Program-made: the position numbers and the translations under genes
Assembly (NCBI GenBank): GCA_020445145.1
Contig: JAGRHC010000013.1
Span: 1-50,165, forward strand
Source of the DNA: Alphaproteobacteria bacterium
GTDB lineage: Bacteria > Pseudomonadota > Alphaproteobacteria > Micavibrionales > Micavibrionaceae
Length of the DNA stretch: 50,165 nt
Reading direction: 5' to 3'
Notes under the pieces: generated by a model
Told to the model about the DNA's origin: nothing
Database searches by the model: none
Seen by the model: only the letters and a program-made list of their open reading frames with translations
Shown: positions 1-8,907 of the stretch, piece by piece
Layout of the letters: each line of letters opens with the position of its first letter
Numbering within the stretch: position 1 is the first letter of the stretch

Positions 1-253
1 CTGCCATGGCGAATCCGATGGTGTAAGTATCGATATGGCTTCCGAGTGCCGACATCATTGTGCGTGTCATGCTTGCAGCGGTGCTCGCGCTTGAAAGTTG
101 TGTGATGTTATAAAGCGTATCTGCAAGAATGCTCCCGCTGATTTGTGTCTTTTGAGTTTCTGTGATGCTATTTATCGTGCTTTTAAATAACGTTGCGTTT
201 CCGCTCAAGGAGGCGTTCAGCAGGTTTTGCTCAATTTCAGCTAGTGTAGCCAT
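1..253 (-). CDS. Partial ORF of unknown function, cut by the left edge
   Basis: An open minus-strand frame starts with ATG at 253 and runs off the left edge without a stop, giving at least 84 residues that begin MATLAEIEQNLLNASLSG. A good Shine-Dalgarno (GAAGGG) lies about 8 bases before the ATG, which supports a real start. The visible part is rich in Ser, Thr, Ala and Asn, with no signal peptide or membrane segment. I do not recognise a family; the helical, polar character is the only clue. The region 254-446 between it and miaB is AT-rich, with a run of thirteen T, and probably holds this gene's promoter and the end of the miaB transcript. Confidence 0.55.
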   Translation of the reverse strand, partial: MATLAEIEQNLLNASLSGNATLFKSTINSITETQKTQISGSILADTLYNITQLSSASTAASMTRTMMSALGSHIDTYTIGFAMA

Positions 254-446
254 TGTACTTTCCCTTCAGTGTGTTGCTAATGTTGAAAAGTGTAAAAAAA
301 ACGGTTTCTCCTTATGCATGGTAAGGGGATTACTATCGCTTTTTTTGCATCCTTATTTTTTATGTTGGCAGATTTTTTTTTTTTTGTGCAAGAAAAAAAC
401 AATACTTCTGGAAAAATAAAAGGATTGTGTTTTGGAAACTAAGTCT

Positions 447-1805
447 TTATAGATCCGTTTTTTCTTCCATGATATCTCCAGTTAGAGAGTTTTCGAAGCC
501 TTCCGATATTTTTACATAGATAATATGGCCGATGAGGCGTTCGTTGGCTTGCGCGTAGACGGACTGGTTGTAGGGGCTGCGACCTGAAATCTGGCCGGGT
601 TTTTTGCCTTTTTTATCGAACAGTATCGGCATGGTCAGGCCGGCGCAGTTTTTGTTAAAGGCGTATTGTTGTTCGTTGATGAGGCTCTGGAAGCGGGTCA
701 GGCGCTCTGAGGCGATATGGTCGGCGACGAGGCCCTGCATGTTTGCAGCCGGAGTGCCGGGGCGGGCACTGTACTTGAAGGAGTAGCAGGAGGCATAGCC
801 GATATCGCGGGCGAGTTGCATGGTGGCTTCGAAGTCTTCTTCCGTTTCGCCGGGGAATCCGATGATGTAGTCCGAGGAAAAGGCCAGATCCGGGCGGGCT
901 TTGCGCAGGCGTGCGACGACATCGCGATAGAGGTCGGCTTTGTGTTTGCGGTTCATGAGTTTCAGTATTTTATCCGAGCCGCTTTGCACGGGCAGGTGCA
1001 GGAAGGGCATCAGTTTTTCGATTTCCCCGTGGGCGGCGATCAGGTCATCGTCCATGTCACGCGGGTGGGATGTGGTGTAGCGGATGCGCTTGACGCCGTC
1101 TATTTCGGCGACGGCGCGAATTAGCTCCGCAAGGCCCCATGTGCTGCCGTCCGGACCTGTTCCGTGGAAGGCGTTGACGTTTTGGCCGAGGAGGGTGATT
1201 TCGAGGGCTCCTGCTTCGACGAGGCGGTGGGCTTCGTCGAGGATTTCTTTGACGGAGCGTGAATATTCAGCGCCGCGGGTGTAAGGGACGACGCAGAAGG
1301 TGCAGAATTTATCACAGCCTTCCTGTATCGAGAGAAACGCGGCGGCGCCCTCGATGGTGTGTTCTTTGGGCAGGTGGTCGAATTTTGAGATATCCGGGAA
1401 TTCTGTATTGATGATGCGTTGCGCTCCGTCGGCTTTTAGCACCATTTCCGGGAGTTCGTGGTAGGTCTGGGGGCCGAAGACCATGTCGACGTAGGGGGCG
1501 CGCTGGAGGATGAAGTCGCCTTCGGCCTGGGCGACGCAACCGGCGACGGCGACGAGGACTTTTCCGCCTTGCTCTTTTTCTTTTTTGTCTTTGTGTTCGC
1601 GCAGGCGGCCAAGTTCGGAGAAGACTTTATCGGTTGCCTTTTCACGGATGTGGCAGGTGTTCAGGATCATCATATCCGCGTCTTCCGGGGTGTCGGTCGT
1701 CTGGTAGCCCAGCCCGGACAGGATATCGGTCATGCGGTTGCTGTCGTAGACATTCATCTGACAACCCCATGTTTTGATAAAGAGCTTCTTGTGTGTTTGC
1801 GTCAT
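447..1805 (-). CDS. miaB: tRNA-2-methylthio-N6-dimethylallyladenosine synthase MiaB
   Basis: This radical-SAM methylthiotransferase adds a methylthio group to i6A37 of tRNAs that read UNN codons. The 452 residues match the usual family length. The N-terminal UPF0004 domain has the three cluster-binding cysteines (C15 in GCQMN, C51 in NTCHI, C90 in AGCVA). The radical-SAM motif CDKFCTFC gives C164, C168 and C171, and a TRAM-like C-terminal domain follows. It is transcribed away from the dehydrogenase gene at 1876. A clean TATAAT lies only 15 bases before the ATG, and I see no convincing ribosome-binding site, so the leader may be very short. Identification is secure. Confidence 0.97.
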   Translation of the reverse strand: MTQTHKKLFIKTWGCQMNVYDSNRMTDILSGLGYQTTDTPEDADMMILNTCHIREKATDKVFSELGRLREHKDKKEKEQGGKVLVAVAGCVAQAEGDFILQRAPYVDMVFGPQTYHELPEMVLKADGAQRIINTEFPDISKFDHLPKEHTIEGAAAFLSIQEGCDKFCTFCVVPYTRGAEYSRSVKEILDEAHRLVEAGALEITLLGQNVNAFHGTGPDGSTWGLAELIRAVAEIDGVKRIRYTTSHPRDMDDDLIAAHGEIEKLMPFLHLPVQSGSDKILKLMNRKHKADLYRDVVARLRKARPDLAFSSDYIIGFPGETEEDFEATMQLARDIGYASCYSFKYSARPGTPAANMQGLVADHIASERLTRFQSLINEQQYAFNKNCAGLTMPILFDKKGKKPGQISGRSPYNQSVYAQANERLIGHIIYVKISEGFENSLTGDIMEEKTDL

Positions 1806-1819
1806 AATGCGTACATTTT

Positions 1820-1825
1820 ATTATA
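1820..1825 (-). promoter_or_regulatory. Candidate -10 box of miaB
   Basis: On the minus strand the sequence reads TATAAT, 15 bases before the miaB start codon. No good -35 box is visible at 16-18 bases. If it is used, the mRNA leader would be under ten bases, close to leaderless. Confidence 0.35.
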
Positions 1826-1875
1826 TGTGTTTGTGAGTGTCATAAACCATAAAACGATCAAGGAAATCAAGGGTT

Positions 1876-2823
1876 ATGAAACAGACTATACTGGCGATCC
1901 AGAGTGTTTTGCCTGCGGAGATGGCGTCTTTGGAGGAGAAATTCAATGTTATCCGGTTGTGGGAGCAGCGTGATCCGGAGCAGGTGATACAGGATCAGCG
2001 GGAGAATATTACAGGGATACTTTCGACTTATGACAGTAAAGGTGTGAGTGCGCGGTTGATCGAGGCTTTGCCAAATCTTGAGATTATTGCGCAGTTCGGG
2101 GCCGGGTATGACAATATTGATCTTACGGCGGCAAAGCGGCGCGGGGTTTCTGTTGCGAATACGCCGGATGTTCTGACGGACGATACCGCGGATGTCGCTT
2201 TGTTTTTGATGTTGAATGTGGCGCGGCGGGCTGTGGAAGGGGATTTGTTTGTTCGTGTCGGGAAGTGGCAGAGCGGGGCGCGGATGCCTCTCAGTACGTC
2301 TTTGTCTGGCAAAACCGTCGGTGTTTTTGGTTTGGGGAAAATCGGGCGGGCGATCGCGCGGCGGGCTGCGGCATTCAATATGAAAATAATTTATTGCAGC
2401 CGGGCTCCTAAAAATGATACACCGTATGTGTTTTATGACAACATTACAGATATGGCGCGTGATTGTGATTTTCTCGTTCTGGCTTGTGCCGGGGGCGAGG
2501 GGACCAAAAATGTTGTGGATTACAAGGTTTTGTCCGCCTTGGGCCCGAAAGGTTTTCTGATCAACATTGCGCGCGGTTCGGTCATAAAAGAGGACGACCT
2601 GCTGATTGCTCTGAGAAACAGGGAAATCGCAGGGGCTGGGCTGGATGTGTTTGCGCAGGAGCCCCATGTGCCGGAAGAGATGATAAAGATGGATAATGTG
2701 GTATTATCTCCTCATGTCGGTTCGGCTACAGTGGAAACGCGCGCAAAGATGGGGCAGTTGGTTGTGCAGAATTTGCTTGCGCATTTTAACGGTGAGCCGT
2801 TACTAACGCCTGTTGCAGCCTGA
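1876..2823 (+). CDS. D-isomer-specific 2-hydroxyacid dehydrogenase
   Basis: This is an NAD(P)-dependent oxidoreductase of the D-2-hydroxyacid family (glyoxylate/hydroxypyruvate reductase-like), 315 residues, the usual length. The Rossmann motif GLGKIG is at 152-157. The catalytic triad is visible as R233 (IARGS), E262 (AQEP) and H280 (SPHVGSA). The protein is presumably cytosolic. The start has only a weak AAGGG directly before it. It is divergent from miaB with 70 bases between them. The exact substrate cannot be read from sequence; glyoxylate, hydroxypyruvate or another 2-keto acid are all possible. Confidence 0.9.
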   Translation: MKQTILAIQSVLPAEMASLEEKFNVIRLWEQRDPEQVIQDQRENITGILSTYDSKGVSARLIEALPNLEIIAQFGAGYDNIDLTAAKRRGVSVANTPDVLTDDTADVALFLMLNVARRAVEGDLFVRVGKWQSGARMPLSTSLSGKTVGVFGLGKIGRAIARRAAAFNMKIIYCSRAPKNDTPYVFYDNITDMARDCDFLVLACAGGEGTKNVVDYKVLSALGPKGFLINIARGSVIKEDDLLIALRNREIAGAGLDVFAQEPHVPEEMIKMDNVVLSPHVGSATVETRAKMGQLVVQNLLAHFNGEPLLTPVAA

Positions 2824-2863
2824 TTGGGTGAATGCTTAGATTATAATAAGGAAAAAGAAAGCA

Positions 2864-3406
2864 ATGAAGAAACTGGTTGGTGTTTTTGTTTGTCTTGCGG
2901 TTGTCGGTTTCGGGTGGTCGGCCGCTCAGGCTGCCGGGGCGCAGGTTCAAAAGGCGAGTGGCGCGGCAATGGGGTGCTATTCTCCGCGTGAAGCCGAGGC
3001 GGAGCAAGGTATCCGGATTCATAGCGAGCTTATGGTGATCGGTCTTAATTGCTCTTTTATGAAGGATTCAAAAGGTAATAATCTTTATGCCGAGCACCGT
3101 AAGTTTACGGCGAAGTATGCTGATTTATTCGCGGCGTATGAAAAAATCCTTATGTCTTATATGGCGCGTAACGGGGATAAGAATCCTGAGTCTTCTTTGA
3201 ATACGCTTCGGACGAGTTTTGCGAACAAGATTTCTACGGATGCGGCGCATATGCGTCCGGATATTTTCTGTCGTCAATATGCACCGCGTATCGAGCAGGT
3301 CGTTAAAATGGACAAAATGCAACTTCGGAAATGGGCTGCGACGCCGTTCCCAGGGCATCCTGTGTCAAAGCCGTATTGTGCTTCTGCGCAGGGTAAGCAA
3401 GGGTAA
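2864..3406 (+). CDS. Secreted small protein of unknown function
   Basis: This 180-residue protein has a clear signal peptide: MKKLV, a hydrophobic stretch, then AQAAG with likely cleavage after AQA. The mature part has four cysteines (in GCYSP, NCSFM, FCRQY and YCASA), which suggests two disulfides in the periplasm. It contains no membrane segment. An AAGGAAAAAG sequence precedes the ATG at a workable distance. It follows the dehydrogenase by 40 bases and may be cotranscribed. I do not recognise the family. Confidence 0.75.
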   Translation: MKKLVGVFVCLAVVGFGWSAAQAAGAQVQKASGAAMGCYSPREAEAEQGIRIHSELMVIGLNCSFMKDSKGNNLYAEHRKFTAKYADLFAAYEKILMSYMARNGDKNPESSLNTLRTSFANKISTDAAHMRPDIFCRQYAPRIEQVVKMDKMQLRKWAATPFPGHPVSKPYCASAQGKQG

Positions 3407-3542
3407 TTTGTTCTGATTTCCGCTTTATCTGCGTTGCGTTCACTCACAGGATAAATTTATTTTTCTTTGGGGCAGGCTTCCCTTGGGGCGGCTTGCGCTG
3501 TAGGCTTGTGGGCAAGAATATTTATAACAGGGACATTGTGAG

Positions 3543-4991
3543 ATGAGTGCACGCAGCATTGATGCGACGATTAATGATTTTTTCGAGCCTATTGCTCATC
3601 GCGCGAATGAGATTGTTTTTTATAGCGTGCATCTTGGGGAAGGCGCAGATCTCAAGCTTATTCTTGCCTGGTTGGTTGCCGCGGGGGTGTTTTTTACCTT
3701 TTATCTCAGCTTTATTAATGTTCGATATTTTAAACATGCGGTTTCTGTTGTCTTGCGTAAAGAGAAGGAAACGGCGCATGAAGACGGGCAGATTAGCAGT
3801 TTTCAGGCTTTGATGGCTGTTTTGTCCGGGACGGTCGGGCTCGGGAATATCGGCGGGGTGGCGATTGCTGTTTCGCTTGGTGGTCCGGGGGCTGTTTTCT
3901 GGATGATTATGATGGGGTTTTTGGGGATGTCCTCCAAGTTTGCGGAGACGATGCTTGGTGTAAAGTACAGGGTTCATCCTGATCCGGAGCGGCCGGAGGA
4001 GATATCGGGCGGGCCGATGTATTATCTTCGTCAGGCTTTTGATCGTATGGATCTCCATTATGCCGGCGTTTTTTTTGCGGCGATGTTTGCGCTGTTTTGT
4101 ATCGGGGCGAGTGTTTCCGGTGGGAATATGTTCCAGATTAACCAGTCTTACAGGCAGTTTGTTGATGTTACCGGCGGAGAGGCCAGTTTTCTGAATGAGT
4201 ATGGCTGGGGCTTCGGGCTTTGTGTGGCGGTGCTTGTCGGGCTGGTTATTTTTGGCGGGATCAAGTCTATTGCGTCTGTGGCAGCACGGTTGGTGCCGCT
4301 TATGGCTGTTATATATGTTACGGCTGGTTTGATCGTGATTTTGATGAATGCGCCGCAACTTCCCGGCGCGCTTTACGATATTGTGACGCAGGCTTTTACG
4401 CCGGCTGCCGGGTATGGCGGGTTTATCGGGGTTTTGCTTGTCGGTGCGCAGCGGGCGTTCTTTTCGAATGAGGCCGGGCTTGGGTCGGCGCCGATTGTTC
4501 ATGCGACAGTGAAGACCAATAGTCCGGTGGCGCAGGGCATGGTCGGGATGCTGGGGCCGTTTATTGACACGATTGTGATTTGTACGGTGACGGCGCTGGT
4601 GATTGTGGTGACCGGGGCTTATCATCAGTCGGAAGGGATGGAAGGGGTGGAACTTACTTCTCGGGCGTTTGAGAGTACTATTCCGGGGTTTAAGTATGTT
4701 CTGGCTGTGGCTGTGTTCCTGTTTGCGTTTTCAACTGTGATTACCTGGTTTTACTACGGGATGAAATGTCTGACGTATCTCTTCGGTCAGAAAAGCTCGG
4801 TTGAGATGGCGTTTAAGATATTCTTCTGTCTTTGTGTGGTTGTCGGGGCGTCTTCGGATATTTCGCATGTCGTTGATTTTACCGATGCGATGTTCTTTGC
4901 TCTGGCTATTCCCAATGTGATCGGGCTGTATATTTTTGCGCCTGAAATCAAGCGAGATGTTCAGGAATACATTCAGCGATTGCAAAAATAA
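3543..4991 (+). CDS. AGCS-family sodium:alanine/amino-acid symporter
   Basis: This inner-membrane carrier couples Na+ to uptake of alanine, glycine or related amino acids. The 482 residues contain about ten hydrophobic segments. The family signatures are present: LSGTVGLGNIGGVA near residue 97, and NEAGLGSAPI near residue 312 in the most conserved part of the family. The start ATG at 3543 lies 136 bases after the previous stop, with only a weak ribosome-binding site. The family assignment is firm; the substrate is inferred from the family. Confidence 0.93.
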   Translation: MSARSIDATINDFFEPIAHRANEIVFYSVHLGEGADLKLILAWLVAAGVFFTFYLSFINVRYFKHAVSVVLRKEKETAHEDGQISSFQALMAVLSGTVGLGNIGGVAIAVSLGGPGAVFWMIMMGFLGMSSKFAETMLGVKYRVHPDPERPEEISGGPMYYLRQAFDRMDLHYAGVFFAAMFALFCIGASVSGGNMFQINQSYRQFVDVTGGEASFLNEYGWGFGLCVAVLVGLVIFGGIKSIASVAARLVPLMAVIYVTAGLIVILMNAPQLPGALYDIVTQAFTPAAGYGGFIGVLLVGAQRAFFSNEAGLGSAPIVHATVKTNSPVAQGMVGMLGPFIDTIVICTVTALVIVVTGAYHQSEGMEGVELTSRAFESTIPGFKYVLAVAVFLFAFSTVITWFYYGMKCLTYLFGQKSSVEMAFKIFFCLCVVVGASSDISHVVDFTDAMFFALAIPNVIGLYIFAPEIKRDVQEYIQRLQK

Positions 4992-5039
4992 CTGCTTTCT
5001 CTTTACCTTTTGTAAAAGGGGTGTTGATTACACTCGAAT

Positions 5040-5069
5040 ATATGCCCATAATCGAGGCGTCGGGCATAT
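5040..5069. promoter_or_regulatory. Inverted repeat upstream of the HAD gene
   Basis: A perfect 8-base inverted repeat (ATATGCCC, 14-base spacer, GGGCATAT) lies 33 bases before the start of the HAD-hydrolase gene. It is not followed by a T-run, so it does not look like a terminator. It could be an operator or a leader hairpin; no regulator is identifiable. Confidence 0.35.
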
Positions 5070-5101
5070 TGTAGAAACCAAAAAAGTGTAGAGGGTGGCA
5101 C

Positions 5102-6064
5102 GTGCAAGGACCCAGCAGTATTATGAATACGAAGTTCTGCCAAGGGATTTCGGATATTTCAGATAGTTATTCCGGTTTTATCATCGATCAGTGGGGTGTC
5201 CTTCATGACGGGAACACGGCTTATGACGGTGTTGTAGATTGCCTGAAGGAGCTTCAGGGGCGCGGGAAGTATGTCATTATTCTTTCCAACTCCGGGAAGC
5301 GTGCGGAGCAAAACCGTGTCCGGATGGAGGAGCTTGGTATTTCTTCCAACCTGTATCAGCAGATTATTACGTCCGGCGAGGTTACGTGGCAGGGGCTGCA
5401 TAATCAGGATGACGGTTTTTTTAAGAATATCGGTAAGAAATGCGTGATTATCAGCCGTGGCGGGGATCGTTCTATTGTTGATGGTCTTGGTAATATCGAG
5501 ATTGTCGAGTCACCGAAAGAAGCTGATTTTCTGATTATTAGCGGTGTTGACGCTCCTGATAAGACGCTGGAGGATTATGAGCCGATCCTTCGTGATTCTG
5601 CGCGATATCGTTTGAAAGCGATTTGTGCGAACCCGGATAGCCTCGGGGTTATGGGGAGCCAGAACATTATGGGGCCGGGGACGCTGGCCGCGCGTTATAA
5701 GGATTTTGGCGGGGTTGTTCATTATATTGGCAAGCCGCATCAGCCGATTTTCCAGCATTGTATTCGCATTTTACAGCAGCATGATATTTATCCCGGAGAG
5801 ACTGTGGTGATCGGGGATACGATGGCACATGACATTCTGGGCGGATCTTTGGTGAATATTGATACGTGCCTTGTGAAGCAGGGGCTGCATAGTCATAAGT
5901 TCAAGACGGCGACGAACCCTGCGGAGGTTGATAAGACGCTCGATATTCTTGTACGCCAGTATAATAATATTCGGCCCAAATATCTTGTCGAAAGTCTTGT
6001 CTGGGGTAAGGCCTTGCCTGATCGCAAGCACAAGAAACGCGCCGGCAAGCGTGCTCAGGGGTAA
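5102..6064 (+). CDS. TIGR01459-type class IIA HAD hydrolase
   Basis: A HAD-superfamily hydrolase of the class IIA group common in alphaproteobacteria. It has the nucleophile D29 in DQWGVLHDG and a late motif GDTMAHDILGG that binds Mg2+. The position two residues after the nucleophile, which is Asp in typical phosphatases, is Trp here; I believe that is normal for this subfamily. The C-terminus ends in a basic Lys/Arg-rich tail. I chose the GTG at 5102 because GAGGG lies six or seven bases before it; an ATG at 5123 is the alternative, with a poorer site. The substrate is unknown, a small phosphorylated metabolite by family. Confidence 0.85.
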   Translation: MQGPSSIMNTKFCQGISDISDSYSGFIIDQWGVLHDGNTAYDGVVDCLKELQGRGKYVIILSNSGKRAEQNRVRMEELGISSNLYQQIITSGEVTWQGLHNQDDGFFKNIGKKCVIISRGGDRSIVDGLGNIEIVESPKEADFLIISGVDAPDKTLEDYEPILRDSARYRLKAICANPDSLGVMGSQNIMGPGTLAARYKDFGGVVHYIGKPHQPIFQHCIRILQQHDIYPGETVVIGDTMAHDILGGSLVNIDTCLVKQGLHSHKFKTATNPAEVDKTLDILVRQYNNIRPKYLVESLVWGKALPDRKHKKRAGKRAQG

Positions 6065-6082
6065 AGCCTCGTTTCCTTTTTC

Positions 6083-7045
6083 CTAGAACGTGAAGTCCTT
6101 CTGATCCGTCAGGAGGACGTGCATGGCTGCCTTGATTTCCGGGATCAGTTTGACTGTGGCTTCCTCTCCGGCGGCGATGAGTTCGTCGGCGCGCTCGAAT
6201 TCCAGAAGGCCGATATGGCCGATGGCCGGTTTGATATGGATGTCCGGCGGTTCTCCGGCTAGGCGGGAGCGGGTCAAGCGATCTTGTAGAATGCCGAGAG
6301 CTGATACCATTACGCCAAAGAGGCTCGGGTTATTGTCTTCGCGGCGGAAGAGGCGCCGGGAGAGGGATGAGCTCTGGAATTGTTTCTGGTCCTCCTTCGG
6401 GACGTCCTGTGTGTTGAAAACATCGAAGCCGGTTATGGTCTGGTAGGATGTTCCGGGTTTTGCGGCTTTACCGATAAGGTCGGAGTTCAGATCAACGGCG
6501 ATGGTCATCCGTGCGCCGAGGGCCTGGCAGGGGGAAATCGGGCAGGGGTTTACCAAGGCCCCGTCAACGAGGAACCTGTTTTCACGCTCAACGGGCGGAA
6601 ATACGCCGGGAAGGGCAAAGGAGGCAAACATAGCGTCCATCAGGTTTCCCTTACGCAGCCAGACTTCGTGGCCTGACGCGAGGTCGGTTGCGATGCAGAC
6701 CATTTTATGCGGCAGGTCTTCGAAGGTCATGTTTTCGAAATGCGGGGCGAGTGTATCTCTGACGCGTTTTCCGCCGACGAGACCGGCACTGCGGACACGG
6801 AAATCGAGATAGCTGAAAACTTTGAAGCGGTTGAGGCCACGGGCCCATTCTTCGATTTTATCGAGCTTGTCTGCCAGATAGCAGCCACCGACAACAGCGC
6901 CGATTGATGTGCCGGCAATTAATGTGGGATAAATTCCATGGCGGTTCAGGGCGCGGAGGACTCCGATGTGTGCAAATCCGCGAGCCATTCCTCCGCCGAG
7001 GGCCAAGCCAAGTTCCGGTTGGCCGTTTTCCATACTCAGTTTCAC
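6083..7045 (-). CDS. Patatin-like phospholipase (RssA-type)
   Basis: A 320-residue patatin-domain serine hydrolase. The oxyanion loop GGGMARG starts at residue 17, the nucleophile elbow GTSIG has S47, and the catalytic aspartate is D161 in DGALVNP. That completes the Ser-Asp dyad of bacterial patatins, which cleave acyl esters of lipids. No signal peptide is visible. The start is a GTG at 7045 with AAAGGA upstream; an in-frame ATG at 7033 is possible. It converges on the HAD gene with 18 bases between stops and diverges from the ABC exporter gene. Confidence 0.9.
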   Translation of the reverse strand: MKLSMENGQPELGLALGGGMARGFAHIGVLRALNRHGIYPTLIAGTSIGAVVGGCYLADKLDKIEEWARGLNRFKVFSYLDFRVRSAGLVGGKRVRDTLAPHFENMTFEDLPHKMVCIATDLASGHEVWLRKGNLMDAMFASFALPGVFPPVERENRFLVDGALVNPCPISPCQALGARMTIAVDLNSDLIGKAAKPGTSYQTITGFDVFNTQDVPKEDQKQFQSSSLSRRLFRREDNNPSLFGVMVSALGILQDRLTRSRLAGEPPDIHIKPAIGHIGLLEFERADELIAAGEEATVKLIPEIKAAMHVLLTDQKDFTF

Positions 7046-7128
7046 CGTTCTTTTTTCCTTTCTTTTTCCCGTGTTACAACCGATTTCTCTCTTTTCATTG
7101 TACCACAGTCCATGTAGGTTGAGGTACT

Positions 7129-8907
7129 ATGAAGCCTGCTGCAGCGCCACAATCAAAACAAGCCAGAAAGAGCTCTTTTCCACTGGTAAAAAGGCTTGCT
7201 CGTGCTTATATCCGCCCTTATGCCGGGTCGCTTGTTGTCGCGATGTTTTTTATGATGCTGGACGGGGCGATGACAGCGGGTGTGGCCAAGCTTATGCAGC
7301 CTGTTCTGGATGACGTGCTTTCCGGGAATAAGGAGGACATGATTGTTCCTGTGGCGATGGCCGTTTTTGCATGTTTTGTATTTCGCGGCGTTGCGACTTA
7401 TGCGCATACGGTCCTGATGAACAGGGTCGGGCATTTTATTGTTTCGGATATTCAGTCTGATCTTTTTACGCATTTTATGCGGCTTGATCTCTCCTTCTTT
7501 CATGCGAACCCGAGCGGTCAGTTGATTTCGCGGGTGGTGAATGATGTGAATGTTATGCGCGGGGCTGTGTCTGATACATTGACCAGCTTGGGGAAGAGCG
7601 CGGTGACGCTGGTTTTTCTTATTGGCGTTATGTTCTGGCAGGACTGGGTTTTGACGTTGGCGGCGTTTGTTGTTTTTCCGTTTTTGTCCTTTTTTGTTGT
7701 CTATCTCGGGCGGAAGCTGCGGAAGGTTTCGGGCTCTATTCAGCATGAGCTTGGCGGGTTGTCGGATTTGTTGTCGCAAACATTCCAGAGTGTCAGGAAT
7801 GTTAAGGCCTATAATCTTGAGGATGCGATGGATGCGAAGGTGCGAAGCGGGATCGCACAGGTTCGTGACTTGAATATCAAGGCTGTTCGGCTTAGTACAC
7901 TTTCGACGCCGGTGAACGAGGTTCTGGTCGGAATGATCCTGGGCGGGATTATTGTTTATGGCGGGTATCAGGTTTTATCCGGGCAGACGACGGCCGGGGG
8001 GCTTGGGTCATTTCTGGCGGCGTTTATTATGGCGTATGAGCCGATGAAAAAGCTGGCCAAGCTCAATAACAGTTTGCAGATGGGGCTTGGGGCGGCGGAC
8101 CGCGTGTTTTCGATGATGGATATTATGCCTGAGATTTCGTCCAAGGAGGATGCGGTGGAGCTTGAGGCGCGGAATCCTGATGTGGTGTTCAGGGATGTTG
8201 CCTTCCAATATGAGGGGCAGGACAAGGCTGCTTTGAACGGGATTGGTTTTACGGCAGCTTCTGGGAAAGTGACGGCGCTTGTCGGGCCTTCGGGGGGCGG
8301 GAAGAGTACGCTTTTGAATATGATTCCGCGTTTTTATGATGCTGAGGGCGGGGCGGTTCTGGTTGGCGGTGTCGATGTGCGGGATATGACGTTATCCAGT
8401 TTGCGCAGTCATATTGCGCTGGTGTCACAGGATATTACGGTTTTTAACGATAGTGTTTTTGAAAATATCCGGTATGGCGATTTGAATGCCGGGAGGGATG
8501 CTGTGATTGATGCGGCGAAGGCGGCGGCGGCGCATGATTTTATCGAAGCTTTTCCGGAAGGGTATGAGACGATTGTCGGGGAAAATGGCGTGAAGTTATC
8601 CGGGGGGCAGCGGCAGAGGATTGCGATCGCTCGTGCAATTTTGCGCAATGCACCAATTCTTTTGCTCGATGAAGCCACTTCTGCACTTGATAATGAGTCC
8701 GAAAAAATTATACAACAGGCATTAAGGAAATTAGAAAAGGGACGGACGACGATTGTTATCGCACACCGTCTTACAACTGTAAGGGCGGCTGACCAGATAT
8801 TGGTTTTAGAGGGAGGCCGCATAGTAGAAAGCGGAACACATGATAGCTTGATGGAAAATCGGGCCGGGGTGTATGCGCGGATGTATGAAACAGGGTTGAA
8901 ATCATGA
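7129..8907 (+). CDS. MsbA-like ABC exporter (fused membrane and ATPase domains)
   Basis: A 592-residue half-transporter with an N-terminal six-helix ABC membrane domain (about residues 30-320) and a C-terminal ATPase. Walker A GPSGGGKS is at 386-393, signature LSGGQ at 490-494 and Walker B LLLDEA at 511-516. The length and architecture match the MsbA/lipid-exporter group, which works as a homodimer in the inner membrane. Its stop overlaps the start of the next gene (ATGA), so the two are coupled. Lipid A core as substrate is an inference from the family; another lipid or peptide substrate is possible. Confidence 0.9.
   Translation: MKPAAAPQSKQARKSSFPLVKRLARAYIRPYAGSLVVAMFFMMLDGAMTAGVAKLMQPVLDDVLSGNKEDMIVPVAMAVFACFVFRGVATYAHTVLMNRVGHFIVSDIQSDLFTHFMRLDLSFFHANPSGQLISRVVNDVNVMRGAVSDTLTSLGKSAVTLVFLIGVMFWQDWVLTLAAFVVFPFLSFFVVYLGRKLRKVSGSIQHELGGLSDLLSQTFQSVRNVKAYNLEDAMDAKVRSGIAQVRDLNIKAVRLSTLSTPVNEVLVGMILGGIIVYGGYQVLSGQTTAGGLGSFLAAFIMAYEPMKKLAKLNNSLQMGLGAADRVFSMMDIMPEISSKEDAVELEARNPDVVFRDVAFQYEGQDKAALNGIGFTAASGKVTALVGPSGGGKSTLLNMIPRFYDAEGGAVLVGGVDVRDMTLSSLRSHIALVSQDITVFNDSVFENIRYGDLNAGRDAVIDAAKAAAAHDFIEAFPEGYETIVGENGVKLSGGQRQRIAIARAILRNAPILLLDEATSALDNESEKIIQQALRKLEKGRTTIVIAHRLTTVRAADQILVLEGGRIVESGTHDSLMENRAGVYARMYETGLKS

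Noticed and set aside
162..419. 85-aa plus-strand ORF MMLFIVLLNN onward
   Set aside because: Starts opposite the partial minus-strand gene and consists of T-run-derived Phe/Leu; no ribosome-binding site.
3407..3542. GGCTTG repeats before the symporter gene as a riboswitch
   Set aside because: The repeats are short and I could not find a stable nested stem or an expression platform.
3522..4625. 367-aa minus-strand ORF opposite the AGCS symporter
   Set aside because: His/Arg/Asn-rich shadow composition; the opposite strand encodes a conserved membrane carrier.
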